64,000 nt of DNA, from positions 124,001-188,000 of the forward strand of contig NZ_LDOV01000025.1 in assembly GCF_001029435.1 (NCBI RefSeq). The letters are read 5' to 3'. Below, piece after piece: positions 40,531 to 49,797 of this stretch. This DNA is from Photobacterium aphoticum. GTDB taxonomy: Bacteria; Pseudomonadota; Gammaproteobacteria; Enterobacterales; Vibrionaceae. Numbering within the stretch: position 1 is the first letter of the stretch; each line of letters begins with the position of its first letter. The notes beneath the pieces are model-generated. The model saw only the letters and a list, made by a program, of their open reading frames with translations, was not told the DNA's origin and did no database searches. Made by a program: the position numbers and the translations under genes.

Positions 40531-40578
40531 CTAATCAGGATGATGATGGTGATGTAGGTTTACCAAATTGATACGCAT
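40531..40578 (-). CDS. hisL: his operon leader peptide
   Basis: A 15-codon peptide, MRINLVNLHHHHHPD, with five consecutive histidines, the hallmark of the his leader. The stop codon lies 24 bases before the first attenuator stem. Ribosome stalling at the His codons when charged tRNA-His is scarce would allow read-through into hisG. Too short for ordinary gene finding. Confidence 0.93.
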   Translation of the reverse strand: MRINLVNLHHHHHPD

Positions 40579-41316
40579 AATTATGTACTCTGTATAAATC
40601 TTTATTAACGCGGTGCTTGTTATTCACACTATCGAAGCTCTGCTTATTTTGCAATAGGATTTTTAAGGAAATATTAAAATTTATTTCCAGGTCGATATTG
40701 TTATGTACGTATTGCAATTATCTGCCTGTGTTGCCATCGATTTTTTGCGTTTTGGCCGCTTGCCACAAGAGCTGGGCACGCATTTTGTTAACATATCCGC
40801 CATAGTGCTGAGCGCCAAGGCATTGTTTGGCCGCAGAGCTGCATATCGAAACGGTGCATAGTGAGCGTCAGACATAAATATCAATGAAGCCTTGATGTCG
40901 GCGTGGTTTGTGCTGTGTTGAATGTGGGGATAGTGCGTCTTCCGTGGTGGCTTCCGAGGTGGTGGGAGAAGCGGGATCTGCCGGCTGAAAAGCCGATGGC
41001 TGGTGTTGATCCGATGCATCGTTATCATCTGATGCGGGCGTATGGCATTTGGATGATGACACGGATGTGGGTCGGGGATGATGCGAATAGATCATGGTGT
41101 GGCCCTCACTCAACAAAGACAGGTGTTGCTTGTTTTATCGACAACGGAGGTCATCCATTGAGTGAAAAGTGGCTTTATTGTGTGTTTTGTGAGCGCGGTG
41201 GTCTTTTGTTTTTGCCTTTCTTGCTTGGTTTGTCTCGTTTTATCTTTCACGCCCGAAGAGGTGGGCGTGAAAGTGGAGGCTAAAACATTGGGTTAAAAAT
41301 AGGAGCAGTGTGCGGA
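40579..41316. other. Gene-poor region upstream of the his operon
   Basis: This 738-base stretch should contain the his promoter. One minus-strand frame (start 41095, behind GAGGG at a 7-base distance, ending 40868) would encode 75 residues rich in Ser, Thr, Pro, His and Asp; it is unlike any family I know and may be chance. A perfect 11-bp hairpin pairs 41244-41254 with 41263-41273 without a T tract, and may bound the ychJ transcript. No RNA gene or repeat was recognised. Confidence 0.3.
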
Positions 41317-41829
41317 TTAGCCGCAGCACTTCTTGTATTTTTTACCGCTGCCGCACACACACGGGTCGTTACGGCCAATTTTATCGCTCACTGCTGGGGT
41401 GATCGTCGCAGGGGCTTCAGGCTCTGGGTATTCGCCATCAATATAGAACCACTGTTGTTCACCGTTTAGCTCTTCACGCAGGAAGCGGGAGCGCTCATGC
41501 AGGCAGTATTCTTCTTTGCCATCACGGTAGAAGGCCTGAAATTCCACAAAGCCTTCACCATTGTCGGCGATCTCGCTGTTAATTACATCCAAACCCAGCC
41601 ATTTGCTGTTGACCGACTCTGCAATGGCTTCACGGTGCTGCTCGGCTTCGCAACTTGGGTGGTAGGTGCTCACGACAAAATCCACCAAGCCCAGTACGTG
41701 GGCACTGTAGCGGGCGCGCATCAGTTGTTCTGGGTGCGTTGCCAGTGCAGGATGTTGGTGGATCGGTTGGCAGCATTCCGCCAGTGGACGTTTGTTGCCA
41801 CACGGGCATGAGGAATGACGTTGGGTCAT
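41317..41829 (-). CDS. ychJ: YchJ family SEC-C metal-binding protein
   Basis: A 170-residue protein of the YchJ family with two SEC-C type zinc motifs: an N-terminal one ([13 protein letters not shown], residues 8-20) and a C-terminal one ([16 protein letters not shown]) that resembles the zinc finger of SecA. The middle NTF2-like domain contains [10 protein letters not shown] and YHPSC. A role in protein handling is suggested by the SEC-C motif, but the function is not established. It starts 3 bases after the EAL-HDOD gene and is probably co-transcribed. Confidence 0.9.
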   Translation of the reverse strand: MTQRHSSCPCGNKRPLAECCQPIHQHPALATHPEQLMRARYSAHVLGLVDFVVSTYHPSCEAEQHREAIAESVNSKWLGLDVINSEIADNGEGFVEFQAFYRDGKEEYCLHERSRFLREELNGEQQWFYIDGEYPEPEAPATITPAVSDKIGRNDPCVCGSGKKYKKCCG

Positions 41830-41832
41830 GGT

Positions 41833-43065
41833 TTACTCGGTATTGTGTTGTTGTTCATGATGAGCCGCCCATTTTAATGACTCTAGATACCGCTCTGCAA
41901 CGACTGATTCTTTGACCTGTAAAATCTGGCTGAGCTGTTTAATGCGTGGCCAGTCGGCATTATCGTAAGCCATTGCCAGTTGTAGCAAGAGCCCGAGTTC
42001 ACCGTGTTGGGCGATAAGCGCATGGCGGATCGCCTTGTTCAGCGACAGTTGATTGATCAACGTTGCAATGGGTTGATCCAGCATAGAATCCAGCAGCGAA
42101 AACAAGCCAGTGAGAAACGCTTGGTTCGGATTCACTTTTGGGGTGATGTGCTGGCTCAAATATTCACAAAAACGTGCCCGCTGCAGTGACAATAAATACA
42201 AAGACAGGGGTTTGTCTTCTGTCGCTTGCGAGGTCGCCACAAAGGTGACAAAGCGGCGTAAACGGGCATCACCCAGAAACGCCAGTGCCTGTTTGAACGA
42301 GGAAATCGGCTTTGCCCGCGATGCAGTCATGGTATTAACGTGGCGCAGCAGTTTATAAGAGAGCGTCACATCGTTAATGATGAGTTGTTCGATCAGCCCT
42401 AAATCGATCTCGGGTTGGCTGACCGCTTGGTACAAACGCAAGGTGGTGATGACCGACGGTGACAGGGTTTTCTGGCGCAAAATTTCCGGGCGGCTGAAAA
42501 AGTACCCCTGAAACAGATCAAACCCGGCATCCCGCGCGGCCAGAAACTCGGCGTGGCTTTCCACTTTTTCCGCCAGAAAGCGTAATTTGCTGCCTTTTTC
42601 CCGATGATGTCGGATAAAGAAGCCGGCCCGACTGATGGGAATGGCGCGGATATCAAACTTGATAATGTGGATATACGGCAAAAAGCGCTGCCACGGCGGG
42701 GCGGGCATGAAATCATCTAACGCCAGTGTGTAGCCGTGATTGTGTAATTCAATCACCGCTTCCAGCAGGGCATCATCAGGCTCGCAGGTTTCAAGAATTT
42801 CAATGATGAAACTTTCTTTGGCGAACATCAGCGGCGTGCGTTTGACGAGGCTGCTGTAAGGAAAATTCACGAAGGCTTTTTTGCCGGCAGAGATGTCGGC
42901 CGCGTTGGCACCCAGAAAATTATCCGTCAGCAGGCGATGGGTGGCCTGCTCATCTTCAATGGCGGGAAAGGCATTATCGGGACCATCACGAAACAGCAAT
43001 TCGTAGCCGATGGTTTCTTTGCGTCGGTTAAGGATCGGTTGTCTGGCGAGGTATGAATTTGTCAA
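41833..43065 (-). CDS. EAL-HDOD signalling protein
   Basis: A 410-residue cytoplasmic protein with an N-terminal EAL domain (about 1-205) and a C-terminal HDOD domain (about 210-400). EAL domains hydrolyse cyclic di-GMP. Here the motif is ELL in GYELLFRD, the metal-binding Asn (FVNFP), Glu (IIEILE), Asp pair (ALDDF), Lys (KFD), Glu (AEKVES) and Gln (FQGYFF) positions are kept, but the Gly after DDF is replaced by Met. Activity is therefore possible but uncertain. Related Vibrio proteins affect motility and biofilm. It precedes ychJ. Confidence 0.88.
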   Translation of the reverse strand: MTNSYLARQPILNRRKETIGYELLFRDGPDNAFPAIEDEQATHRLLTDNFLGANAADISAGKKAFVNFPYSSLVKRTPLMFAKESFIIEILETCEPDDALLEAVIELHNHGYTLALDDFMPAPPWQRFLPYIHIIKFDIRAIPISRAGFFIRHHREKGSKLRFLAEKVESHAEFLAARDAGFDLFQGYFFSRPEILRQKTLSPSVITTLRLYQAVSQPEIDLGLIEQLIINDVTLSYKLLRHVNTMTASRAKPISSFKQALAFLGDARLRRFVTFVATSQATEDKPLSLYLLSLQRARFCEYLSQHITPKVNPNQAFLTGLFSLLDSMLDQPIATLINQLSLNKAIRHALIAQHGELGLLLQLAMAYDNADWPRIKQLSQILQVKESVVAERYLESLKWAAHHEQQHNTE

Positions 43066-43264
43066 AGTGGCTACTCGTGGTCAAAGTCAATGACAGGCAT
43101 GCATTTGCCAGTGGCCCGTCAAAATCGGTATGATACCCGCGCATCTTACCGTGATTGACGCTCATTCACAGTCGGATTAAGCCTTTTTATGCTAATTGGA
43201 AGCATAGCAATCGCCTTAATCTTAATAGATATTTCTTTTCCTTTCGCTAAATAATGTGTAACTC

Positions 43265-44182
43265 ATGACAGTATTCACAGTCATACAAGCGGGATTGCTT
43301 GTAGGTGGATGCGTTTTTATGATCATGCTACTGATGGCATGGCGTAGAAATCGTAAGCAGGAAGCACAAACTAAAATCCTCCCAATCGGCCTGATCGGTG
43401 GGGTGGCCAATTTCTGTGATACCTTGGGTATCGGCAGTTTTGCGATTAAAACCGCAGGTTATAAACAATTTAAATTGGTTGATGATCAGCTATTGCCCGG
43501 CACATTGAACTGTCAGGCGGTGATGGCGACGGTGTTTCAATCCCTGATCTTTTTGACGGCGGTAGACGTGGATCCCACCACCTTGGTGAGCATGGTGATT
43601 GCGGCGTGTTTAGGCGCGACGGTTGGTGCGCGTTTGGTCTCTGGTTGGGATCGTCAGCTGATCCGCATTGTAATGTGTGGTGCGTTACTCGTCATTGCTG
43701 GCATGATGCTGGCGGGGCAGTTGAAGCTGTTGCCATTAGGCGGTATGGCATTGGGGCTGACAGGGTGGAAACTGGCGATTGCGATTGCCGGTAATTTCCT
43801 GTTTGGTGCCTTGATGACCGTGGGGATAGGTTTGTATGCGCCGTGTATGACCATGGTGTACCTGCTGGGTATGCACCCATTAGCGGCTTTCCCGATCATG
43901 ATGTGTTCGTGTGCCTTCCTGAGCTTCTTCTCCGCCGGTGGTTTTATTGTGCGTAACCGCATTAATAGCCGAGCTGCGCTGGTAGTCGCGATTACGGGCC
44001 CGATTGGTGTGGTGATTGCGGCGTACTTGGTGAAATCACTGGATATGCATGTATTGGCGTGGTTGGTGATTGGCGTGGTGTTGTACACGTCGTTGACTAT
44101 GTTCCGTTCATGGCAACAAGGTCGCCCACAGGCGCAAAACGAGCCGGCTCCGTCACCGGTGTTATCCGGTTCTGACGCATAA
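43265..44182 (+). CDS. TSUP family permease (TauE/SafE type)
   Basis: A 305-residue inner-membrane protein with about eight helices of the sulfite exporter TauE/SafE family. The family repeat is visible as GLIGGVANFCDTLGIGSFA near residue 45 and again in the second half as GNFLFGALMTVGIGLYAP near residue 178. Substrates of the family are small anions such as sulfite, sulfoacetate or organic acids; none can be assigned here. Divergent from the EAL-HDOD gene and followed by a strong terminator. Confidence 0.88.
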   Translation: MTVFTVIQAGLLVGGCVFMIMLLMAWRRNRKQEAQTKILPIGLIGGVANFCDTLGIGSFAIKTAGYKQFKLVDDQLLPGTLNCQAVMATVFQSLIFLTAVDVDPTTLVSMVIAACLGATVGARLVSGWDRQLIRIVMCGALLVIAGMMLAGQLKLLPLGGMALGLTGWKLAIAIAGNFLFGALMTVGIGLYAPCMTMVYLLGMHPLAAFPIMMCSCAFLSFFSAGGFIVRNRINSRAALVVAITGPIGVVIAAYLVKSLDMHVLAWLVIGVVLYTSLTMFRSWQQGRPQAQNEPAPSPVLSGSDA

Positions 44183-44221
44183 TCCTTCGTGCGTTGTATA
44201 AACGCAGCGATAGCAGAAAAT

Positions 44222-44253
44222 AAAAAAGGTACGTGTGAGCGTACCTTTTTTTT
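44222..44253. terminator. Bidirectional terminator between the permease gene and lpxH
   Basis: Perfect 12-bp stem 44222-44233 / 44240-44251 with runs of A and T on the two sides, between convergent genes. Confidence 0.92.
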
Positions 44254-44282
44254 GTCTGGCGTGTTGCGTAGAAAGCGATGAT

Positions 44283-45008
44283 TTACTGAAAGTCACGGGT
44301 TTCCAGTGTATTGCCTGCGGGGGTGCAGACGAGTACCGAACCATGATCGTACCAGTCGCCCAGCACAATGCGGGTTGCCGGTTGTCCGTGCAAAGATAGT
44401 GCATGCACGTCCGGACGGTGCGTGTGGCCGTGGATCATCTGATGCACACCATATTCGGTCATCTTCGCAAGCACTTCATCGGGCGTGACATCCATGATGC
44501 TTTGGCTTTTGGCGCGATTATTTTTATGGCTGTTGCCACGCATTTTCTGCCCAATGTTCTGGCGAGTGCGTAATGGCAATCGGAAGAACAACCATTGAAT
44601 GAAACGGTTATGGACTTTTTTCCGGTACTTCTGGTAAGCCTCATCCAGCGTACATAGCGTATCGCCATGCAGTACCAGGGTCGGGGTACCGTACAGGTCA
44701 ATCACGGTGTGTTCAGGCAGTAGTTGGACACCCGTCTCGCGACTAAAGCGTTGGCCGATAAGAAAGTCGCGGTTGCCGTGAATGAAATAACACGGTACGC
44801 CACGATCGGTCAGCGCACGAAATGCCTGTTTGATCTGCTGGTGGAAGGGGGAGTCATCGTCATCACCGATCCACATTTCAAACAGATCGCCTAACACATA
44901 CAGGGCATCGATGCCGTGCGTGTCGTGCGCCATAAAGCGCAGGAAGCAATCGGTAATGTCAGGACGGTCTGCACTGAGGTGCAAGTCTGCAATAAAGAGT
45001 GTTGTCAT
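44283..45008 (-). CDS. lpxH: UDP-2,3-diacylglucosamine diphosphatase
   Basis: The peripheral membrane pyrophosphatase that makes lipid X in lipid A synthesis. 241 residues of the calcineurin-like phosphoesterase fold, with all metal motifs: DLHLS near residue 8, GDLFE near residue 40, GNRDF near residue 78, LHGD near residue 113 and HGHTH near residue 195. It follows ppiB by 42 bases, as in many gamma-proteobacteria. Confidence 0.96.
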   Translation of the reverse strand: MTTLFIADLHLSADRPDITDCFLRFMAHDTHGIDALYVLGDLFEMWIGDDDDSPFHQQIKQAFRALTDRGVPCYFIHGNRDFLIGQRFSRETGVQLLPEHTVIDLYGTPTLVLHGDTLCTLDEAYQKYRKKVHNRFIQWLFFRLPLRTRQNIGQKMRGNSHKNNRAKSQSIMDVTPDEVLAKMTEYGVHQMIHGHTHRPDVHALSLHGQPATRIVLGDWYDHGSVLVCTPAGNTLETRDFQ

Positions 45009-45050
45009 AAGAAAGAAAGGGGCGACACGCTGGTCACCCCTTGAGAAGAA

Positions 45051-45548
45051 TTACTCTTCGATGGTTACGCTGTTGATGATCACTTCTTCAACAGGTACGT
45101 CCTGGTGTACGTAACCCCAGTTGCCTGTAGAAACCGCTTTGATCTTGTTCACAACGTCCATGCCTTCAACCACTTCAGCGAACACACAGTAACCCCAGCC
45201 ATCAGGTGTTTCTGATTTGAAGTCTAGGAATTTGTTGTCGTTCACGTTGATGAAGAACTGAGAGCTTGCTGAGTGCGGCTCCATCGTACGTGCCATTGCC
45301 AGTGTGCCCACTTTGTTGCTTAGGCCGTTGTTAGCTTCGTTTTTGATCGGTGCGCGAGATTCTTTCTCTTCCATGCCAGATGCCATGCCGCCACCTTGGA
45401 TCATGAAACCGTCGATTACACGGTGGAAAAGCGTACCGTTGTAGAAACCGTCACGGCAGTACTGCAGGAAGTTTTCACAAGTTACCGGTGCTTGTTCAGT
45501 GTTTAGTTGGATTTTGATGTCACCAAAAGTCGTGTGAAGCGTTACCAT
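45051..45548 (-). CDS. ppiB: Cytoplasmic peptidyl-prolyl cis-trans isomerase B (cyclophilin)
   Basis: A 165-residue single-domain cyclophilin that speeds proline isomerisation during folding. [13 protein letters not shown] near residue 40, [17 protein letters not shown] near residue 85 and [16 protein letters not shown] near residue 122 hold the active-site residues. No signal peptide, so cytoplasmic. Ribosome-binding site AAAGGA. Heads the ppiB-lpxH operon. Confidence 0.97.
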   Translation of the reverse strand: MVTLHTTFGDIKIQLNTEQAPVTCENFLQYCRDGFYNGTLFHRVIDGFMIQGGGMASGMEEKESRAPIKNEANNGLSNKVGTLAMARTMEPHSASSQFFINVNDNKFLDFKSETPDGWGYCVFAEVVEGMDVVNKIKAVSTGNWGYVHQDVPVEEVIINSVTIEE

Positions 45549-45887
45549 GAGCTTGTCCTTTAAATGGATGTTTATTGCTATAAACGTTGGATTCTATCTT
45601 ACTGGTCTTAGCCGTCAATATTAACTGCCGCAGAGCTTGCGGTTGTGGCGATATCGTTGAAATATTCGCCCAAACTGTCGCGCGGTATTGTGCTTGGTAT
45701 CACGTCAAGGCGGTATCAAGCACACCGATGATCTAACTATAGAAGATCCGCCCCAGATGCGGGTTATACGGCGCTTTTGTGGGCGTAAACGGCGTTAATA
45801 TCTTCCGGTGGAAACTAGCTTATTGAGGTGGCTTGGGTATAATAAGTTTTCTATATTGTAACCCCAGAAAATGAGTATCTAAGAGAC
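45549..45887. other. ppiB-cysS divergent promoter region
   Basis: 339 bases without a gene. A TATAAT lies at 45837-45842, about 45 bases before the cysS start, and is a candidate -10 for cysS, though no good -35 matches it. A short hairpin CCGCA/TGCGG lies at 45628-45642. Nothing else recognised. Confidence 0.35.
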
Positions 45888-47270
45888 ATGTTGAAGATCT
45901 ATAACTCACTGACAAGACAGAAAGAGGAATTCAAACCCATCCAGCCTGGTAAAGTAGGCATGTATGTCTGTGGGGTTACCATTTACGATTTATGTCACAT
46001 CGGCCATGGCCGTACTTTCGTGTCATTTGACGTGGTATCTCGCTACCTACGCTATTCAGGTTACGATTTGACGTTTGTGCGTAATATCACTGATATTGAT
46101 GACAAAATCATTAAGCGTGCGGCAGAAAACGGCGAAAGCTGTGATTCACTGACGGCACGTCTGATCGGTGAAATGCATGCTGACTTTGATGCGCTGAACA
46201 TGAAGCGTCCAGACATCGAGCCACGCGCGACCGATTTCATCGCAGAAATCATTGCCATGTGTGAGCGTCTGATTGAACGTGGTTTTGCTTACGTGGCAGA
46301 CAACGGCGACGTGATGTTTGAAGTCAGCAAATTTGACGAGTACGGCAAGCTGTCTAAGCAAGACTTGGATCAGCTACAAGCGGGTGCGCGTGTTGACATC
46401 GAAACCGCTAAACGCAGCCCACTGGACTTCGTTCTGTGGAAGATGTCTAAGCCGGGTGAACCAACATGGGAATCGCCATGGGGCCCAGGCCGTCCAGGTT
46501 GGCACATTGAATGTTCAGCGATGAACTCTGCGATTTTGGGTGATCACTTCGACATCCATGGTGGTGGTTCAGATCTACAGTTCCCGCACCACGAAAACGA
46601 AATCGCGCAGTCTTGCTGTGCAACCGGTTCGAAGTACGTGAACACGTGGATGCACAGCGGCATGGTGATGGTTGACCGTGAAAAGATGTCAAAATCACTG
46701 GGCAACTTCTTCACTATCCGTGATGTATTGGCGCACTACGATGCAGAAACCGTGCGTTACTTCCTGATGTCTGGTCACTACCGTAGTCAGCTGAACTACA
46801 GCGAAGACAACCTGAAGCAAGCCCGTTCTGCGCTTGAGCGTCTGTACACGTCACTACGCGGTCTGGACGAAAGCGTGGCAGCGGCGGGTGGCGAAGCATT
46901 CATTGCACGCTTCACAGAAGCGATGGACGACGACTTCAACACACCAGAAGCGTACTCTGTACTGTTCGACATGGCGCGTGAAATCAACCGTCTGAAGAAC
47001 GAAGACATGGCTGCAGCATCTGCACTGGGTGCACGTATGCGTGAACTGGCTGACATTCTGGGTCTATTGTCTCAAGAGCCTGAAGCCTTCCTGCAGAGCG
47101 GTGCCGGTGAAGATGACGACGTTGCAGAAATCGAAGCGTTGATCCAACAGCGTTTGGATGCACGTGCGGCGAAAGACTGGGCTGCAGCTGATGAAGCGCG
47201 TGACAAGCTAACGGCGATGGGCATCATCCTTGAAGATGGTCCACAAGGTACGACGTGGCGTCGTAAGTAA
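45888..47270 (+). CDS. cysS: Cysteinyl-tRNA synthetase
   Basis: A class Ia synthetase of 460 residues that charges tRNA-Cys. The HIGH box is CHIGHGRT near residue 36, KMSKS lies near residue 266 ([13 protein letters not shown]), and the zinc site uses Cys in YVCGVT, Cys in HIECSAM and His in HHENE. The DALR-like anticodon domain is C-terminal. It is divergent from ppiB. Confidence 0.98.
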   Translation: MLKIYNSLTRQKEEFKPIQPGKVGMYVCGVTIYDLCHIGHGRTFVSFDVVSRYLRYSGYDLTFVRNITDIDDKIIKRAAENGESCDSLTARLIGEMHADFDALNMKRPDIEPRATDFIAEIIAMCERLIERGFAYVADNGDVMFEVSKFDEYGKLSKQDLDQLQAGARVDIETAKRSPLDFVLWKMSKPGEPTWESPWGPGRPGWHIECSAMNSAILGDHFDIHGGGSDLQFPHHENEIAQSCCATGSKYVNTWMHSGMVMVDREKMSKSLGNFFTIRDVLAHYDAETVRYFLMSGHYRSQLNYSEDNLKQARSALERLYTSLRGLDESVAAAGGEAFIARFTEAMDDDFNTPEAYSVLFDMAREINRLKNEDMAAASALGARMRELADILGLLSQEPEAFLQSGAGEDDDVAEIEALIQQRLDARAAKDWAAADEARDKLTAMGIILEDGPQGTTWRRK

Positions 47271-47315
47271 TCGTCAGATTGCCCGTTTTCAGCCACTGCG
47301 CTGAAAAGCGAAAAC

Positions 47316-47346
47316 AAAAAACCGGAGCCTAGACTCCGGTTTTTTT
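47316..47346 (+). terminator. Rho-independent terminator of cysS
   Basis: A stem 47316-47327 / 47334-47345 with a 6-base loop and a T tract. The A tract on the other side may also end the convergent channel gene. Confidence 0.9.
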
Positions 47347-47388
47347 ATGCTTGCAGATTGCCAATGCCCAAGCTTTACCTGTTCAGAT

Positions 47389-48207
47389 TTACAAATGCTC
47401 AGGCAGCTCTGTGCCGCACTTTCGGCAATATTTGGCATCGGCTTCATGGCCGCTGGTGGAGCAGTTCATGCAGCGAATGAAATCTCGCTGGGTTTTCATT
47501 TCTTGGCTCAATTCAGCGGTGATGATCCCGGTCGGGACCGCCAAAATAGAGTAACCCAACAGCATGGTCAGTGATGCCAGTGCCTTGCCTAAATCCGTTT
47601 GCGGCACGATATCGCCGTAGCCCACCGTCGTAATGGTCACAATGGCCCAGTAAATGCTGATTGGAATACTGGTGAAGCCATTTTCCGGCCCTTCAATGAT
47701 GTACAGCAGTGAGCCTAACACGGTCACCAAGATAGCCACTGTGCTGAAAAACACCAAGATTTTACGCTGTGCCATCAAGAGTGAACGCAGCAAGATGTTG
47801 GAATCTTTCAAAAATTGCGCCAGCTTGAGGATACGGAAAATACGCATCACGCGGATCAAGCGAAAAATCAGCAGATAGTTAGAGCCCGGCAGTAAGAAGG
47901 CCAAATAGCTCGGTAGTACGGCGATTAAATCAATAATGCCGTAGAAACTCTTGGCATACGCCCATGGCTTCGGTGAGCAGTAGAGGCGCAAGATGTACTC
48001 CGCAGTAAAGAGCAGGGTGAATGTCCATTCTAATACCGTAAGCAGGGTGCTGAATTCAGACTCAATCGTCTGTACGGACGAGAGGATCAAGATCAACTCT
48101 GAGCTGAGGATCGCACCGATCAGAACAATGTCAAAGTACTGCCCGGCTTTGGTCTGGGTGCCGAAAATGATTTGGTAAAGCCGCTGTTTGCGGGTGAGTG
48201 TGACCAC
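47389..48207 (-). CDS. Voltage-gated potassium channel with C-terminal zinc ribbon
   Basis: A 272-residue six-helix ion channel subunit. S4 is visible as FRLIRVMRIFRILKLAQF near residue 117, with regularly spaced Arg. The pore selectivity filter TTVGYGD near residue 195 is diagnostic of K+ channels. After S6 the short cytoplasmic tail carries CMNC and YCRKCG, a zinc-ribbon-like pair (about residues 246-266). The start is GTG behind AAGGC. The physiological role is unknown; membrane potential or osmotic balance is plausible in a marine or halophilic host. Confidence 0.93.
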   Translation of the reverse strand: MVTLTRKQRLYQIIFGTQTKAGQYFDIVLIGAILSSELILILSSVQTIESEFSTLLTVLEWTFTLLFTAEYILRLYCSPKPWAYAKSFYGIIDLIAVLPSYLAFLLPGSNYLLIFRLIRVMRIFRILKLAQFLKDSNILLRSLLMAQRKILVFFSTVAILVTVLGSLLYIIEGPENGFTSIPISIYWAIVTITTVGYGDIVPQTDLGKALASLTMLLGYSILAVPTGIITAELSQEMKTQRDFIRCMNCSTSGHEADAKYCRKCGTELPEHL

Positions 48208-48445
48208 TGGATTGCCTTTTCTTTGTTAGACGCGAAATTGAAATGTATTCACGAGGCCAAAATCGAAGCGCTATAGGATATAAAGGATTGACGATAGGGA
48301 CAATGCAAGCAAGGGAATAGAGGACTATCTCACGGGATTTCTCGGGCAAGGGCACAGGATCGGCAATAAGATAAAGCACAAAGGTGGTGGTGACGCCCGC
48401 ACGGTTAGGGTGTGAGCGTCAATATAACCTGCCGAGCTGAGCGTG

Positions 48446-49087
48446 TTATCCCGCCAGCCCAGGGAACAAAGCGCGCAAGCCGTTGGCGATAAATTCAATT
48501 CCCAATGCAGCCAGAATCAAGCCCATAATACGGGTGATCACGTTGATACCCGTTTGCCCCAATACGCGCACAATGAGAGGGGCGGCACGGAACAGTAACC
48601 AACAGCAGGTCGCAAAGACCCCAATCGTCACGGCAATGCCCACTGTACTGGCCAGATCCGGGTGACGAGAACCATACACAATGGTGGAACTGATCGCGCC
48701 GGGGCCGGCCATTAACGGCATGGCCAGTGGCACCACACCAATTTGCTCTCGGCTAATAGACTCAGAGCGTTCTTCTTTATTCTGCTTATCTTCCCCCAAT
48801 TTACCGCTCATCATGGAAAACGCGATCGTCAGCAGCAGTAAACCGCCTGCGACACGGAAGGAATCCAGTGAAATACTGAACATATCCAGCAGCAATTGGC
48901 CGGCCAGCAGCGACACGGTCAGGATCACGGCCACACCGATGTTCGCGGTAAGAGCGGTTCGGTTTCGCTCTTCCGGGCTCATGTGATTAGTGAGGGACAC
49001 AAATATCGGCATGATACCGACAGGGTTTACGGCGGCGATCAGGCCGACGAAAAACTGTAAAAAAATAGCAAGTTCAAGTGATGGCAT
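48446..49087 (-). CDS. ychE: MarC/NAAT family membrane protein YchE
   Basis: A 213-residue membrane protein with six predicted helices of the MarC family. Family motifs are AAVNPVGIMPIFVSLT near residue 20 and LAMPLMAGPGAISSTIV near residue 125. E. coli YchE is divergent from adhE, as here, which supports orthology. Some archaeal members transport neutral amino acids; the bacterial function is unsettled. No clear ribosome-binding site. Confidence 0.9.
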   Translation of the reverse strand: MPSLELAIFLQFFVGLIAAVNPVGIMPIFVSLTNHMSPEERNRTALTANIGVAVILTVSLLAGQLLLDMFSISLDSFRVAGGLLLLTIAFSMMSGKLGEDKQNKEERSESISREQIGVVPLAMPLMAGPGAISSTIVYGSRHPDLASTVGIAVTIGVFATCCWLLFRAAPLIVRVLGQTGINVITRIMGLILAALGIEFIANGLRALFPGLAG

Positions 49088-49430
49088 AGGGATAACGGGT
49101 CTGACGGTAAGTAAAAACGATAGGACGTGTCCTTACTCAACAGGCATCAGTGGGAACGGATAGCGGCAGGGTCGACAGCAAAGGCCGGTGAACGCGACAA
49201 ATTGAGTGTCCTTCCATTGAACGTTTACATCGCACGACTGTTGATCGGCGATACTTTAATCTAATTGTATGAAATCGACCAATTAAAAATAGTTATCCAG
49301 CCCGTAATGAAAAGTTATTTATGATGTTCTTGTTACTGGGCTGTAAAAAGGGCGGGTTTTCACATACTCTTATCTGGGTAGATGTTGTGCTACAAAAAAC
49401 TATTCACAGCAGTGCAAGCAGAAAAACAAC

Positions 49431-49491
49431 TGTGATTTATGTCACAACAGCAGTGAATTGTGATCGTTTATGTAGGTTTATTACGTAAAAT
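49431..49491 (+). promoter_or_regulatory. CRP site and possible distal promoter of adhE
   Basis: TGTGATTTATGTCACA at 49431-49446 is a perfect match to the CRP half-sites and spacing. A -10-like TAAAAT at 49486-49491 would put a transcription start near 49498, with the CRP site centred about 60 bases upstream, a class I arrangement. This start would give adhE a leader of about 300 bases. It could instead serve an unannotated transcript. Confidence 0.5.
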
Positions 49492-49627
49492 ACAGGGCGT
49501 AAGGGCAGAGCGGTTTACATCTTATGTGCATCATAAAAACGACGTGGTCACAAAATGTACGCCAAATCGTTGTTTTTTGTATGATAAAGCTCTTGTTTTG
49601 ACAAAATTGCCACATCGATAGCCGAAA

Positions 49628-49669
49628 GTGATCCAAATCAATTTTTTTCGCGGTGTGAAAGAATATAAT
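49628..49669 (+). promoter_or_regulatory. FNR-type proximal promoter of adhE
   Basis: GTGATCCAAATCAA at 49628-49641 matches 9 of 10 FNR positions. A perfect TATAAT at 49664-49669 puts the start near 49676, so the FNR site is centred at about -41.5, the class II position. The leader to adhE is then about 122 bases. AdhE works under fermentation, so anaerobic activation makes sense. Confidence 0.6.
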
Positions 49670-49797
49670 CAGTTTTGAAAGCAATTTACTAAGAATGTGT
49701 GTTACCAAATTGTTTGAGCGGGATGCTCTTCGGTAACTCAAAGGATGTAGAACGTATCCTTACTAAAAAGTTTTCAATATTAAGTTAGGAGTTAACT

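Noticed and set aside
40903-41283. A 126-codon plus-strand frame upstream of ychJ
   Set aside because: Trp/Arg/Gly-rich random-looking translation without a start signal; its end covers a perfect hairpin.
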